Positions 55,607 to 63,626 of a stretch of 64,000 nucleotides of DNA are shown in pieces. Where the stretch lies: positions 42,616 to 106,615 of the forward strand of contig NZ_SZNM01000009.1 of the NCBI RefSeq assembly GCF_005870085.1. Reading direction: 5' to 3'. The DNA is from Aquibacillus sediminis (GTDB lineage Bacteria; Bacillota; Bacilli; Bacillales; Amphibacillaceae). A program made the translations under genes and the position numbers. The stretch's first letter is position 1. Every line of letters starts with the position of its first letter. Under the pieces are notes generated by a model. The model ran no database searches and was not told the DNA's origin. It saw nothing but the letters and a program-made list of their open reading frames with translations.

Positions 55607-56500
55607 GTGTTTAAATGGAAAGAAAAACTTAGCATTATCTTAGTATTACTAATGGTAGCAGTACTGACAGCCTGCGGAAGCACTGAGGGGGAATCAAACA
55701 GTGAACAAGCAAGTGCAGAAGTAACGGATGGAGAATTAACGATTGGCCAAATTAACTGGGCTGAAAATATTGCAGTAACAAATATGTGGAAAGCAATATT
55801 AGAAGAAAAAGGTTATAACGTGAAGTTAAGCGTTTTAGACATGGGTACTACCATGAAAGCTTTAGAAAGCAATGAACTAGATGCTAGTTTAGAAATATGG
55901 TTACCCGTTCAGGATGCAAACTACTTAGAACAGTATCAAGACAGTGTTAACTTCTCAGAAGAAACTTGGTATGACACAGCGAAAGTAGGATTAGTTGTTC
56001 CAACCTATTTAGAAGACGTTAATAGTGTTGAAGATTTAAATGAGCATAAGGATTTATTTGAGGGGGAAATTGTAGGTTTTGACCCTGGAGCAGGTACAAT
56101 GGAAGTAACAGAACAATTAATTGAAGATTATAACCTTGACTATGAACTATTAACAAGTTCTGAGCCAGCAATGTTAGCTGAAATTGGAAATAAAGTAGAA
56201 AAAGAAGAACCAATCGTGGCACCACTTTGGAGCCCGCACTGGGTATTTTCCGAATATGACTTGAAATTCCTAGATGATCCACAAAACACATTCGGTGGTG
56301 TAGAAAAAATCCACCATGCAACAAGACATGGATTTGCAGAAGATTATCCAGAAATAAGTGAATGGTTTAAAAATTGGAAGATGGATGATGAACAAATTGG
56401 GCAGCTTATCAATGATGTAGAAGGCGCCGAAGACCCTCTTGATGGAGCTAAGAAATGGATTGAAGAGAATCAAGAGTTGATTGATGAATGGATAAAATAA
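55607..56500 (+). CDS. Orphan glycine betaine-type ABC binding lipoprotein
   Basis: About 297 residues. GTG start behind AAAGGGGAG; lipobox VAVLTAC (Cys about 22); an OpuAC-like domain with IGQINWAENIAVTNMWKAIL, ASLEIWLPVQ, GFDPGAGTME and VAPLWSPHWVFSEY (Trp-rich cation-pi site). No permease or ATPase is encoded nearby, so it must feed a transporter encoded elsewhere (OpuC or OpuA) or serve as a sensor. It lies downstream of gbsR and has its own GbsR-type dyad. Confidence 0.9.
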   Translation: MFKWKEKLSIILVLLMVAVLTACGSTEGESNSEQASAEVTDGELTIGQINWAENIAVTNMWKAILEEKGYNVKLSVLDMGTTMKALESNELDASLEIWLPVQDANYLEQYQDSVNFSEETWYDTAKVGLVVPTYLEDVNSVEDLNEHKDLFEGEIVGFDPGAGTMEVTEQLIEDYNLDYELLTSSEPAMLAEIGNKVEKEEPIVAPLWSPHWVFSEYDLKFLDDPQNTFGGVEKIHHATRHGFAEDYPEISEWFKNWKMDDEQIGQLINDVEGAEDPLDGAKKWIEENQELIDEWIK

Positions 56501-56518
56501 GGATACTAGATTAAGGTA

Positions 56519-56556
56519 TGGCTAGTCTCTCCTAAGGTGAGGGACTAGCTTTTTTG
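56519..56556 (+). terminator. Terminator after the binding-protein gene
   Basis: GGCTAGTCTCTCC ... GTGAGGGACTAGC followed by TTTTTTG. Confidence 0.85.
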
Positions 56557-56588
56557 TAATAAGGAAAGTGAGCTGGTAGACTTACGCT

Positions 56589-56918
56589 CTACCGAGAGAA
56601 CACCTGTCTCGGCTGATTCGGCTTCCTTTTTGCACTGAATCTACCGTGAGAGCACCTGTCTCGGCTGATTCAATTTCCTTTTTGGACTGAATCTACCGTG
56701 AGAGCACCTGTCTCGGTTGATTCGCTTTTCTTTTTTGACTGAATCTACCGTGAGAGTACCTGTCTCGGCTGATTCGATTTCCTTTTTGGATTGAATCTAC
56801 CGAGAGAGCACCTGTCTCGGCTGATTCGCTTTTCTTTTTGGACTGAATCTACCGTGAGAGCACCTGTCTCGGCTGATTCACTTTCCTTTTTGGACTGAAT
56901 CTACCGAGAGAGTGTAAA
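56589..56918. repeat. 52-nt tandem hairpin array
   Basis: CTACCG recurs at 56589, 56641, 56693, 56745, 56797, 56849 and 56901, exactly 52 nt apart. Each unit holds GAATCTACCGTGAGAG ... TGTCTCGGCTGATTC, which can fold as GAATC/GATTC plus CCGAGA/TCTCGG, then a variable pyrimidine-rich tract ending TTTTTGG. No coding frame is supported. Confidence 0.85.
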
Positions 56919-57179
56919 AAATTAATGATTTTGCACACAAACAACCACTCTTTCTCAATACGAACAGATGATGAACTATTTTTATTCTCGATTACGAGTT
57001 AACGGGTCCCTACGAAAGACAGCTTTCTCACAACTGTTATACTGGAGTTTATCTGCATGCAACAAAACAAAATATTTTTAGAAAACAGCACTTTTGTATA
57101 AAATTGCACCGGGATAACATTTACTATGGGTGCATTTCTGAAACAAGGAAAGGATATTTGAAAAGTAATTGTTACATTG

Positions 57180-57323
57180 GAGTATGAAAGAAGATGTATT
57201 AAACGGAGCCATTCAACTATGAAAAATGACAAAAATTATTTGCGTCATATTATAGAATGCATAGAGAATATTGAATTATATATCCCAAATGGAAAAGACG
57301 TTGGCTTCGCTTCAAATAGGTAA
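57180..57323 (+). pseudogene. Remnant of a nucleotidyltransferase-HepT toxin pair
   Basis: A frame from 57219 gives MKNDKNYLRHIIECIENIEL followed by YIPNGKDVGFASNR and a stop. This matches, from memory, the N-terminus of HepT-like (DUF86) proteins. Its ATG overlaps a TGA ending ...KEDVLNGAIQL, which looks like the end of the MNT antitoxin. The rest of both genes is absent, so this is a decayed toxin-antitoxin locus. Only short matches support it. Confidence 0.45.
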
Positions 57324-57404
57324 AGATTTAACGTTTGGTAAAATGTTTATTTCAGCGTGGCAAAAATCTAGTTATAGAAAAGTTCAAATGTTTAAAGGGG
57401 CATA

Positions 57405-57432
57405 AAAAAGACCTCAATTAAGAGGCCTGAGG
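57405..57432 (-). terminator. Terminator of the small membrane-protein gene
   Basis: Minus-strand GCCTCTTAATTGAGGT followed by CTTTTTTAT. Confidence 0.65.
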
Positions 57433-57445
57433 CTATATTTTAATG

Positions 57446-57814
57446 TTACTTTTCAAATGAACGAACAAGGAGGGTTCCAGCCAACACTGCTAAAATTATA
57501 TGAGTTTCGGGTATTTGAAATATATTTAAGAAAAAATCTTCTGGTCCTATTGCTCCGTACCACTTTACCCAATAGAAATTCGGTATAAATACTAAAATTG
57601 ATATTATAGCAGTTGGAATTAATGTGACCCAATTAAACTTCCACTCCCCTTGGATAATTCTGCTAATCCCATTCCATTCCATTAAAACACCGAAAAGAAA
57701 AGCCCATAATGATAATTTGGTATAAAGTAAGGAAAACTCACCTTCAGATAGTGAACCGTCTGAATGATTCAGGTTGTAATAAACATTCACGATTAAATAA
57801 AGAAGTAGAATCAT
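57446..57814 (-). CDS. Small membrane protein of unknown function
   Basis: At least 122 residues with four hydrophobic segments (start to about 12, 32-48, 62-82 and 98-116). No family recognised. The first ATG (57814) has no ribosome binding site. A strong AAGGGGGG lies 42-55 nt further upstream, in front of in-frame ATT codons (57859, 57856), and the added 14 codons (ILKKALGITTVIIG) would complete the first membrane helix. The true start may therefore be ATT at 57856. Confidence 0.65.
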   Translation of the reverse strand: MILLLYLIVNVYYNLNHSDGSLSEGEFSLLYTKLSLWAFLFGVLMEWNGISRIIQGEWKFNWVTLIPTAIISILVFIPNFYWVKWYGAIGPEDFFLNIFQIPETHIILAVLAGTLLVRSFEK

Positions 57815-57965
57815 CCCTATAATTACAGTAGTTATGCCTAATGCCTTTTTAAGAATAATATACCCCCCTTAAAGAGTTAATACGATTTGCGAAGTAAAAA
57901 GTTTCAATTTTATAACTATTAAGTTAAAAATTTACAAAAACAACTAACTTTACGAAAACAGCCTA

Positions 57966-58035
57966 ATAAAAAAAAAGAAAGACCTCTTCCATTCCATATC
58001 TGCCTTGATTGGCAAATACATGTTGAAAGAGATCT
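57966..58035 (-). terminator. Terminator of betA
   Basis: Minus-strand GATCTCTTTCAACATG ... GGAATGGAAGAGGTCTTTC followed by nine T. Confidence 0.7.
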
Positions 58036-58050
58036 TCCCCTAGAAAACAT

Positions 58051-59736
58051 TTAAGCTTTTACTGTGCCCGCGTCAGCTGGATGGACTCCATGACGGTAAA
58101 AGTCGGCATGGATAGGCTCTAGCGGTTTACGTCCACGGATGATGTCTGATGCCTTTTCCGCCAACATCAACACAGGTGCATGGATATTACCGTTCGTTAC
58201 ATAAGGCATGGCAGATGCATCGACCACACGTACATTGTCGAGCCCATGGACCTTCATGGTTTGTGGGTCTACGACAGCCATTGGATCTGAAGCAGGCCCC
58301 ATCTTCGCCGTACAACTTGGGTGAAGGGCAGTCTCTGCATCTTCAGCTACCCATTCCAAGATTTCTTCATCTGTTTGAACAGAAGGACCAGGTGAAATTT
58401 CTCCAGAATTGTATGGTGCCATAGCTGGTTGAGACATGATTTCACGAGTAATTCTTACCGCTTCAACCCACTCACGTCGATCCTGTTCGGTTGAAAGGTA
58501 GTTGTACACCATGCTCGGATGTTCTTTAGGATCCTTCGAACGAATCTTTAATGACCCTCTTGCATCAGAGTACATAGGTCCAACGTGTACCTGGAATCCG
58601 TGTTTCGTTGCTGCCTTTTGCCCATCGTAACGCACCGCTACCGGTAGGAAGTGATACATCAGATTTGGATAGTCGACTTCCTCGTTCGAACGAACAAAAC
58701 CTCCACCTTCAAAATGATTCGTTGCTGCTGGACCTTTCCGCCCTAATAACCACTGCAAACCAATCCAAGGCATTTTCGCTTTATTTAAGCTAGGCTGTTC
58801 AGAAACCGGTAATGGACACGCATATTGGATGTAGGTTTCAAGGTGATCTTGAAGGTTCTCCCCTACACCAGGTAGATCAACTACTGGTTTGATTCCAAGT
58901 GAACGCAAGTGCTCAGCATCACCAACACCTGACAATTGAAGAAGCTGTGGCGTATTAATTGCACCACCAGCAAGGATAACTTCACCTGCAGTGACATGAT
59001 GAGTCTTCCCGTTTCGTTCATATGTCACACCACTTGCTCTAGTACCATTGAAGTTAATGCTTCTAACAAATGCGCGCGTTTTTACTGTAAGGTTTTTACG
59101 CCCCATGTTCGGGTGTAAATAGGCACGTGAAGGACCAAACCTTCTACCTTTATACACATGTTTATCAAACGGGCCAAATCCCTCTTGTCGAAAACCATTT
59201 ACGTCAGGAGTTCGGGTGTGTCCAGCCTCGACGGCTGCGTCAAAGAAAGCTTGGAATAAAGGGTTAGTAGCTGGTCCGCGTTCCAATTTAAGAGGACCAT
59301 CATGGCCACGAAACTCATCATCTTTATCTGCGGCTAATGCATTTTCCATGCGTTTAAAATATGGTAAACAGTGTGCAAAATCCCACATTTCCATACCTGG
59401 GTCTGCTCCCCAACGTTCATAGTCTAAGGGATTACCACGTTGGAAAATCATACCGTTAATGGAGCCCGAACCTCCGAGCACCTTCCCACGGGCATGCTTT
59501 ACACGTCGACCATTCATATAAGGTTCAGGATCAGATTCATATCTCCAGTCATATAGACTTTTTCCTGCAGGGAACGGCAATGCTGCTGGCATTTGGATTA
59601 ATAAGTCCCATGAAAAATCCTTACGTCCTGCTTCTAAAACAAGGACACTGCTTTTACCATCTTCACTTAAACGATCGCCGAGTACGGAACCCGCACTACC
59701 GCCACCTACGACTACGTAATCATATGTTTGATTCAT
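58051..59736 (-). CDS. betA: Choline dehydrogenase (GMC oxidoreductase)
   Basis: 561 residues. FAD site [23 protein letters not shown] signature around [13 protein letters not shown], and active-site His residues in [13 protein letters not shown] and [13 protein letters not shown]. It oxidises choline to betaine aldehyde for GbsA. B. subtilis uses the alcohol dehydrogenase GbsB instead; here the proteobacterial-type enzyme is paired with gbsA and gbsR. AAGGAGGGA precedes the ATG, which overlaps the stop of a 23-codon leader frame. Confidence 0.92.
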   Translation of the reverse strand: MNQTYDYVVVGGGSAGSVLGDRLSEDGKSSVLVLEAGRKDFSWDLLIQMPAALPFPAGKSLYDWRYESDPEPYMNGRRVKHARGKVLGGSGSINGMIFQRGNPLDYERWGADPGMEMWDFAHCLPYFKRMENALAADKDDEFRGHDGPLKLERGPATNPLFQAFFDAAVEAGHTRTPDVNGFRQEGFGPFDKHVYKGRRFGPSRAYLHPNMGRKNLTVKTRAFVRSINFNGTRASGVTYERNGKTHHVTAGEVILAGGAINTPQLLQLSGVGDAEHLRSLGIKPVVDLPGVGENLQDHLETYIQYACPLPVSEQPSLNKAKMPWIGLQWLLGRKGPAATNHFEGGGFVRSNEEVDYPNLMYHFLPVAVRYDGQKAATKHGFQVHVGPMYSDARGSLKIRSKDPKEHPSMVYNYLSTEQDRREWVEAVRITREIMSQPAMAPYNSGEISPGPSVQTDEEILEWVAEDAETALHPSCTAKMGPASDPMAVVDPQTMKVHGLDNVRVVDASAMPYVTNGNIHAPVLMLAEKASDIIRGRKPLEPIHADFYRHGVHPADAGTVKA

Positions 59737-59804
59737 CTTGCGTCCCTCCTTAGATAGTTATAATTGAATGCAGCGATCTCTTCTATCATAAAAGCATTCA
59801 TCAT
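59733..59804 (-). CDS. Leader peptide upstream of betA (23 residues)
   Basis: [20 protein letters not shown] followed by DAR and a TGA that shares bases with the betA ATG. AAGGAGGAATT lies directly before its ATG-ATG, better than many genes here, so translation is likely. Overlap with betA suggests translational coupling. Too short for family assignment. Confidence 0.5.
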   Translation of the reverse strand: MMNAFMIEEIAAFNYNYLRRDAR

Positions 59805-60048
59805 AATTCCTCCTTCAGTTATTTAAACTAGTTAGTAGAATAGTAGTTTTATAAGTTTTTTACTTACATTCATCAAGTGGATCATGCTTCATAATCTTAC
59901 TTTATTGTTTCTATGTACTTTTTCAATCCAAATTTTCCTGCAGCACGTCCAATTGCATTTCGTTATGCAACATAATAGTGTTTTGCCCATTCTTAAGAAC
60001 TGGTACCATCCAATTCCCAAGCGGTGACCTACACTTTTTATTAAGTTT

Positions 60049-60110
60049 GTTAAATTTTTATTTAACATTCTTAACTTTTTTAATATATCATAGTGAAATT
60101 TTTTTGTAAA
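60049..60110 (-). promoter_or_regulatory. betA promoter with candidate GbsR operator
   Basis: Minus-strand -35 TTTACA (60110-60105), 17-nt spacer, -10 TATATT (60087-60082), then the dyad GTTAAATTTTTATTTAAC (60049-60066). The transcript would have a leader of about 340 nt before betA, which contains the 23-codon frame at 59733 and no other recognised structure. Confidence 0.65.
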
Positions 60111-60241
60111 CGGATGTTCACAAACTTTTGACACTTAAAATACATTTTGGTAATAAATCTCACCGAATCAACACTAATTTTTTTCACGTCAAGAACTGCT
60201 GCTATGAATAAAAAATCTATTTAAACATGCTCAATTTCTGT

Positions 60242-60304
60242 TATAATAGGTTAGTTGATACAAAAGCCATCTATGTGTATACATAGAGTGGCTTTTCTGT
60301 TTTT
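60242..60304 (+). promoter_or_regulatory. Promoter and attenuator-like hairpin before the YczE-like gene
   Basis: TATAAT at 60242 is followed at 60262-60296 by AAAAGCCA-T-CTATGT / ACATAG-AG-TGGCTTTT and a T-rich run (CTGTTTTTA). The hairpin lies between promoter and gene, as a transcription attenuator would. The signal it reads is unknown. No alternative antiterminator was identified. Confidence 0.55.
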
Positions 60305-60326
60305 ATTAAAAGAAAGAAGGGTTCAG

Positions 60327-60974
60327 ATGATAAAGGAAAGAGGCTTTCAATGGGTGTTCTTTTTTGTTGGCATTATGGTGATGGGACTTGGGGTTTCCCT
60401 AACAATCAAAGGTCAACGTTTAGGTGTAGGCTCTTGGGACGTATTGCACGTAGGTTTGTTTAAAAACTTAGGATTATCGATTGGACTTTGGTCGATTATT
60501 ATTGGTGTTCTTATTATCGTTATTTCTTCGATTGGTTTACATTCGTTTCCGAAAATCGGAACGTTTATGAATATGATTTTTGTTGGTTTATTTATCGACT
60601 TCTTTAACTGGGTATTACCAGATGCCCATACCTTTTCGATACAGTTAGTCGATTTTATTCTCGGCGTTGTACTGTTAGCTATTGGTTGCGGTATTTATAT
60701 TTCAGCCAATTTAGGGGCAGGACCACGGGATACCTTAATGTTACTTGCAGTGAAAAAACTTAATTGCAGCATCACGGTAGCACGTACCACCATGGAAGTA
60801 GTTGTTGCGATTGTAGGCTATTTATTAGGTGGACCTCTCGGAATTGGTACCATCATCATGGCTTTTGCACTTGGTCCGATTATTCAAGTTTCACTAGGAT
60901 ATAGTCAAAAATTACTGGAGAAATGTAAGCATGGGGTAAGTCCTCTGCAAAAAACAAAGGTGAGTGAGATGTAG
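60327..60974 (+). CDS. YczE/YitT-like membrane protein
   Basis: About 215 residues with five or six membrane helices, resembling the YczE family: GVSLTIKGQRLGVGSWDVLH near the N-terminus, IGCGIYISANLGAGPRDTLM in the middle and GGPLGIGTIIMAFALGPIIQ near the end. B. subtilis YczE is needed for lipopeptide production by an unknown mechanism. The ATG at 60327 follows AAAGAAGGG. A terminator lies at about 61048-61103. Confidence 0.85.
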   Translation: MIKERGFQWVFFFVGIMVMGLGVSLTIKGQRLGVGSWDVLHVGLFKNLGLSIGLWSIIIGVLIIVISSIGLHSFPKIGTFMNMIFVGLFIDFFNWVLPDAHTFSIQLVDFILGVVLLAIGCGIYISANLGAGPRDTLMLLAVKKLNCSITVARTTMEVVVAIVGYLLGGPLGIGTIIMAFALGPIIQVSLGYSQKLLEKCKHGVSPLQKTKVSEM

Positions 60975-61047
60975 ATGTTTACAAACTGCGAGCCAAAATC
61001 CTGCGAGGGGAATCTATCATTATGTAAGATAAAGGGATCCTTAAATA

Positions 61048-61103
61048 AAGAAGTAATTACCCAACTCTTTGGTCGGAGCGGTGGGTGATTACTTCTTTTT
61101 TTG
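61048..61103 (+). terminator. Terminator after the YczE-like gene
   Basis: AAGAAGTAATTACCCA ... TGGGTGATTACTTCTT followed by TTTTTTG. Confidence 0.85.
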
Positions 61104-61274
61104 TTAGGTGCAGCTAACAAAAAGTTGATCCTTCATGTCGTTACCATGTACAATACCTTTTTCATATAGAGCTTATCCCGTATGTCGTCATAACCCTTCA
61201 AACCCCGATATCACAGGGAATTCGGCTACCATCTACCTTTATGTAGTTGCTATAACGATGGTGCTAGGAATCCG

Positions 61275-61322
61275 AACTGTCCTTTCGTCGTGGACAGTTG
61301 TGTTTTTAAGGGGTCTGACCCC
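61275..61322. repeat. R4 double-hairpin repeat
   Basis: AACTGTCC ... GGACAGTT, GTGTTTTTAA, then GGGGTCTGACCCC. It lies 3' of hxlB. No gene is seen between 60975 and 61389; an R2 copy follows. Confidence 0.75.
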
Positions 61323-61353
61323 CTCCATAAAACGCACACTGTCTCCCTATTAA

Positions 61354-61383
61354 AAGAAGCAGGAGAACCGTCCTCCTGCTTCC
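61354..61383 (-). repeat. R2 repeat acting as hxlB 3' hairpin
   Basis: GAAGCAGGAGAACCGTCC followed by TCCTGCTTCC, an inverted repeat directly after the hxlB stop codon. Confidence 0.65.
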
Positions 61384-61389
61384 ATTTTC

Positions 61390-61950
61390 CTACTCTAAAT
61401 TAGCATGTTTTCCATACATTTTATTTGTATCTAATCCCTTTTTCTCCATAAACCTTAAGATTACTGCATCATAAAAAAGTAAAAGGGTTTGTTCAAATAG
61501 TGAACCCATTGGTTGGATGGTTTTATAATTGGTGTTATCTGTTCGAGATTTGGGTGCACCAGGTAATGTTATGGTAAAATCAGCTTGCTTACCAATCGTA
61601 GATTCTGGCGCTAACGTAACAGCAGCAACTTTTCCACCGATACTAGTTGCCTTTTCTGCAATGGTTACTAAACCTTTTGTTTCCCCTGAGCCTGATCCAA
61701 TAATTAACATATCATTTTCCTCAAAGTTAGGGGTTACCGTTTCACCTAGTACATAAGCGTCGATACCCATATGCATCATTCGCATCACAAACGATTTTGC
61801 CATAAACCCGGATCTACCCGCTCCAGCTACAAAGACCTTGTTGGATTCAAGAATTTCGTTTACTAATCTTTCGGCTTCCTCATCAGCGATTAACTCTACT
61901 GAATGATTTAGCTCATTTATAATTTCTTGTAAAAATTCAGTAGTCTTCAT
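61390..61950 (-). CDS. hxlB: 6-phospho-3-hexuloisomerase
   Basis: 186 residues, SIS fold: GAGRSGFMAKSFVMRMMHMG, VLGETVTPNF, IGSGSGETKG, IQPMGSLFEQ and the C-terminal HANLE. It converts arabino-3-hexulose-6-phosphate made by HxlA to fructose-6-phosphate, so that formaldehyde is assimilated or detoxified. It lies 5 nt behind hxlA, in the B. subtilis order. Confidence 0.95.
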   Translation of the reverse strand: MKTTEFLQEIINELNHSVELIADEEAERLVNEILESNKVFVAGAGRSGFMAKSFVMRMMHMGIDAYVLGETVTPNFEENDMLIIGSGSGETKGLVTIAEKATSIGGKVAAVTLAPESTIGKQADFTITLPGAPKSRTDNTNYKTIQPMGSLFEQTLLLFYDAVILRFMEKKGLDTNKMYGKHANLE

Positions 61951-61955
61951 AGTGC

Positions 61956-62588
61956 TTAACCTTGTTTTATTATTTCTTTCATTTTTGCTGCAACACCTTT
62001 TTTATCTTCTTGTCCAGCAATTCCCCCACCAACTATCACAAGGTCCGGTTGAACTTTGACTACTTCTGGCAGTGTATCTAGTTTGATTCCGCCAGCGATT
62101 GCTGTTTTGGCATGTTTCACAACATCTTTAATCGTTTGGAGATCTTCGAATGAATTCTTACCAACAGCCTGCAAGTCGTAACCAGTATGAACGCAAATAT
62201 AATCGACACCTAATAGATCGAGCTCTTTTGCTCGTTTTGCTATATCTTTCACGGCGATTAAATCAACAAGAACTTCTTTACCTTGTTTTTTCGCTTCCTC
62301 CACTGCACCTTTTATCGACTCATCTTCTGCTACACCTAGAATCGTTACGATATCCGCCTTTGCTTCGGATGCCTTTTGCACTTCATATGCTGCAGCATCC
62401 ATTGTTTTTAGGTCTGCCAATACTTGCAATTTAGGAAAAGCTTCTTTTATTTCCTGAACAGCTTTTAGCCCTTCAATTTTAATAATTGGGGTACCAATCT
62501 CAACAATATCTATAGATGCTTCTACTTCTTTGATTACCTCCTTTGCTTCTGGAATATTGACAAGATCTAACGCTAATTGTAATTTCAT
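61956..62588 (-). CDS. hxlA: 3-hexulose-6-phosphate synthase
   Basis: 210 residues, start fixed at 62588 by GGAGGAAATC (the 41 codons further upstream are spurious). It condenses formaldehyde with ribulose-5-phosphate. Motifs are MKLQLALDLVNI, EIGTPIIK, the metal site LADLKTMDAA, VDYICVHTGYDLQ and AIAGGIKLDTLPEV. All are as in canonical HxlA, unlike the paralogue at 9044. Divergent from hxlR. Confidence 0.95.
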   Translation of the reverse strand: MKLQLALDLVNIPEAKEVIKEVEASIDIVEIGTPIIKIEGLKAVQEIKEAFPKLQVLADLKTMDAAAYEVQKASEAKADIVTILGVAEDESIKGAVEEAKKQGKEVLVDLIAVKDIAKRAKELDLLGVDYICVHTGYDLQAVGKNSFEDLQTIKDVVKHAKTAIAGGIKLDTLPEVVKVQPDLVIVGGGIAGQEDKKGVAAKMKEIIKQG

Positions 62589-62721
62589 TGATTGATTTCC
62601 TCCTACCATTTTATATAAATCTTTTTCTCCTTGTTGGTAGCTATAGCCACCATCATATCGGAGTAGTATAATCAATGATAAAGACAAAATATATTTTATG
62701 TAAGTAGGCACTTTTTTCTGA

Positions 62722-62760
62722 TATAGTACCTTAAGTTTGGTATAGTAACTTGAACTAGAC
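62722..62760. promoter_or_regulatory. Candidate HxlR binding repeats
   Basis: TATAGTACCTTAAGTTTG (from 62722) and TATAGTAACTTGAACTAG (from 62741) are direct repeats 19 nt apart in the hxlA/hxlR divergent region. B. subtilis HxlR is known to bind two repeated sites upstream of hxlAB. Confidence 0.55.
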
Positions 62761-62784
62761 TATAAAAGAGAGAGAAGGATTTCG

Positions 62785-63444
62785 ATGATTACGAAAAAAA
62801 TAAATGGCATATATCCCGAAAAAGAATTAGCGTTATCGATCCTTGATGGAAAATGGAAACTTACGCTTCTTTGTCACTTAGGTTTAAAAGGGACAAAGCG
62901 ATTTGGCGAGCTCAAGCAGTTAACTCCCAAGATTACACAACAAACGTTAACGAATAAACTGAGAGAATTAGAGGAAAATGGACTTGTTCATCGCGAGACA
63001 TATCCAGTTATTCCTCCTAAGGTAGAGTATTCTTTAACAGAACAAGGTGAAAGTTTACTACCTATTCTAGATATGCTGTATGACTGGGGTAGAGATCATT
63101 TAAAACATATGACTGAAAAGGTTGATGGCATATACTCTGAGAAGAGACTCACATTGTCTGTTATAGAAGGTAAATGGAAGCTAAGCATTTTATGTCATTT
63201 AGGTTTAAAAGGAACAAAGCGATTTGGAGAACTCAGAAAATTAATACCTAACGTAACCAAGAAAATGTTGACCAATCAACTTAGAGAACTAGAAGACGAC
63301 GGTTTGCTCCACCGAGAAGCTTACCCAGTTGTTCCACCTAAAGTGGAGTATTCCTTAACAAAACAAGGAGAAAGCCTTTTTCCAATTTTGAAAGCGATGG
63401 AAGATTGGGGCCGGAATTATATGGATCAACATTGTAAAGCTTAG
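62785..63444 (+). CDS. hxlR: Double-domain HxlR-family activator (tandem fusion)
   Basis: 219 residues, about twice the usual 110-120. Two complete HxlR winged-helix domains (about 6-108 and 113-215) are joined by a short linker (KHMTEK). Both contain [19 protein letters not shown] and PPKVEYSLT; by hand alignment they are about two thirds identical. Classical HxlR binds DNA as a dimer of single domains, so this looks like a covalent pseudo-dimer. It is divergent from hxlAB, which it presumably activates on formaldehyde. I see no frameshift at the join. AGAGAGAAGGA precedes the ATG. Confidence 0.93.
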   Translation: MITKKINGIYPEKELALSILDGKWKLTLLCHLGLKGTKRFGELKQLTPKITQQTLTNKLRELEENGLVHRETYPVIPPKVEYSLTEQGESLLPILDMLYDWGRDHLKHMTEKVDGIYSEKRLTLSVIEGKWKLSILCHLGLKGTKRFGELRKLIPNVTKKMLTNQLRELEDDGLLHREAYPVVPPKVEYSLTKQGESLFPILKAMEDWGRNYMDQHCKA

Positions 63445-63481
63445 AGAGAATATTGCACGAATTCAGGCATACCACAAAAGA

Positions 63482-63520
63482 GAGAGTCGATCATTTTATC
63501 TAAAATAATTGACTCTCTCT
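63482..63520 (+). terminator. Terminator after hxlR
   Basis: GAGAGTCGATCATTTTA / AAATAATTGACTCTC followed by a short T-rich run. Confidence 0.7.
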
Positions 63521-63579
63521 TTCTATAAATCTTTTGTTGGTAGACACATAGGTCTGGCAAAACATGATAGCACTTTTAG

Positions 63580-63626
63580 ACTGTCCTCATCACATGGACA
63601 GTTGTGTTTTTAAGGGGTCTGACCCC
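63580..63626. repeat. R4 double-hairpin repeat overlapping a stop codon
   Basis: ACTGTCC ... GGACAGT, GTGTTTTTAA and GGGGTCTGACCCC. On the minus strand it supplies the last codons (GQTP) and the TAA of the partial gene at 63610. Confidence 0.75.

Noticed and set aside
56589-56918. Possible CRISPR array
   Set aside because: The 52-nt units are near identical throughout with no unique spacers, and no cas genes are near.
59889-60134. Minus-strand frame of 81 codons upstream of betA
   Set aside because: Spans the betA promoter and operator, has no ribosome binding site and is not protein-like.
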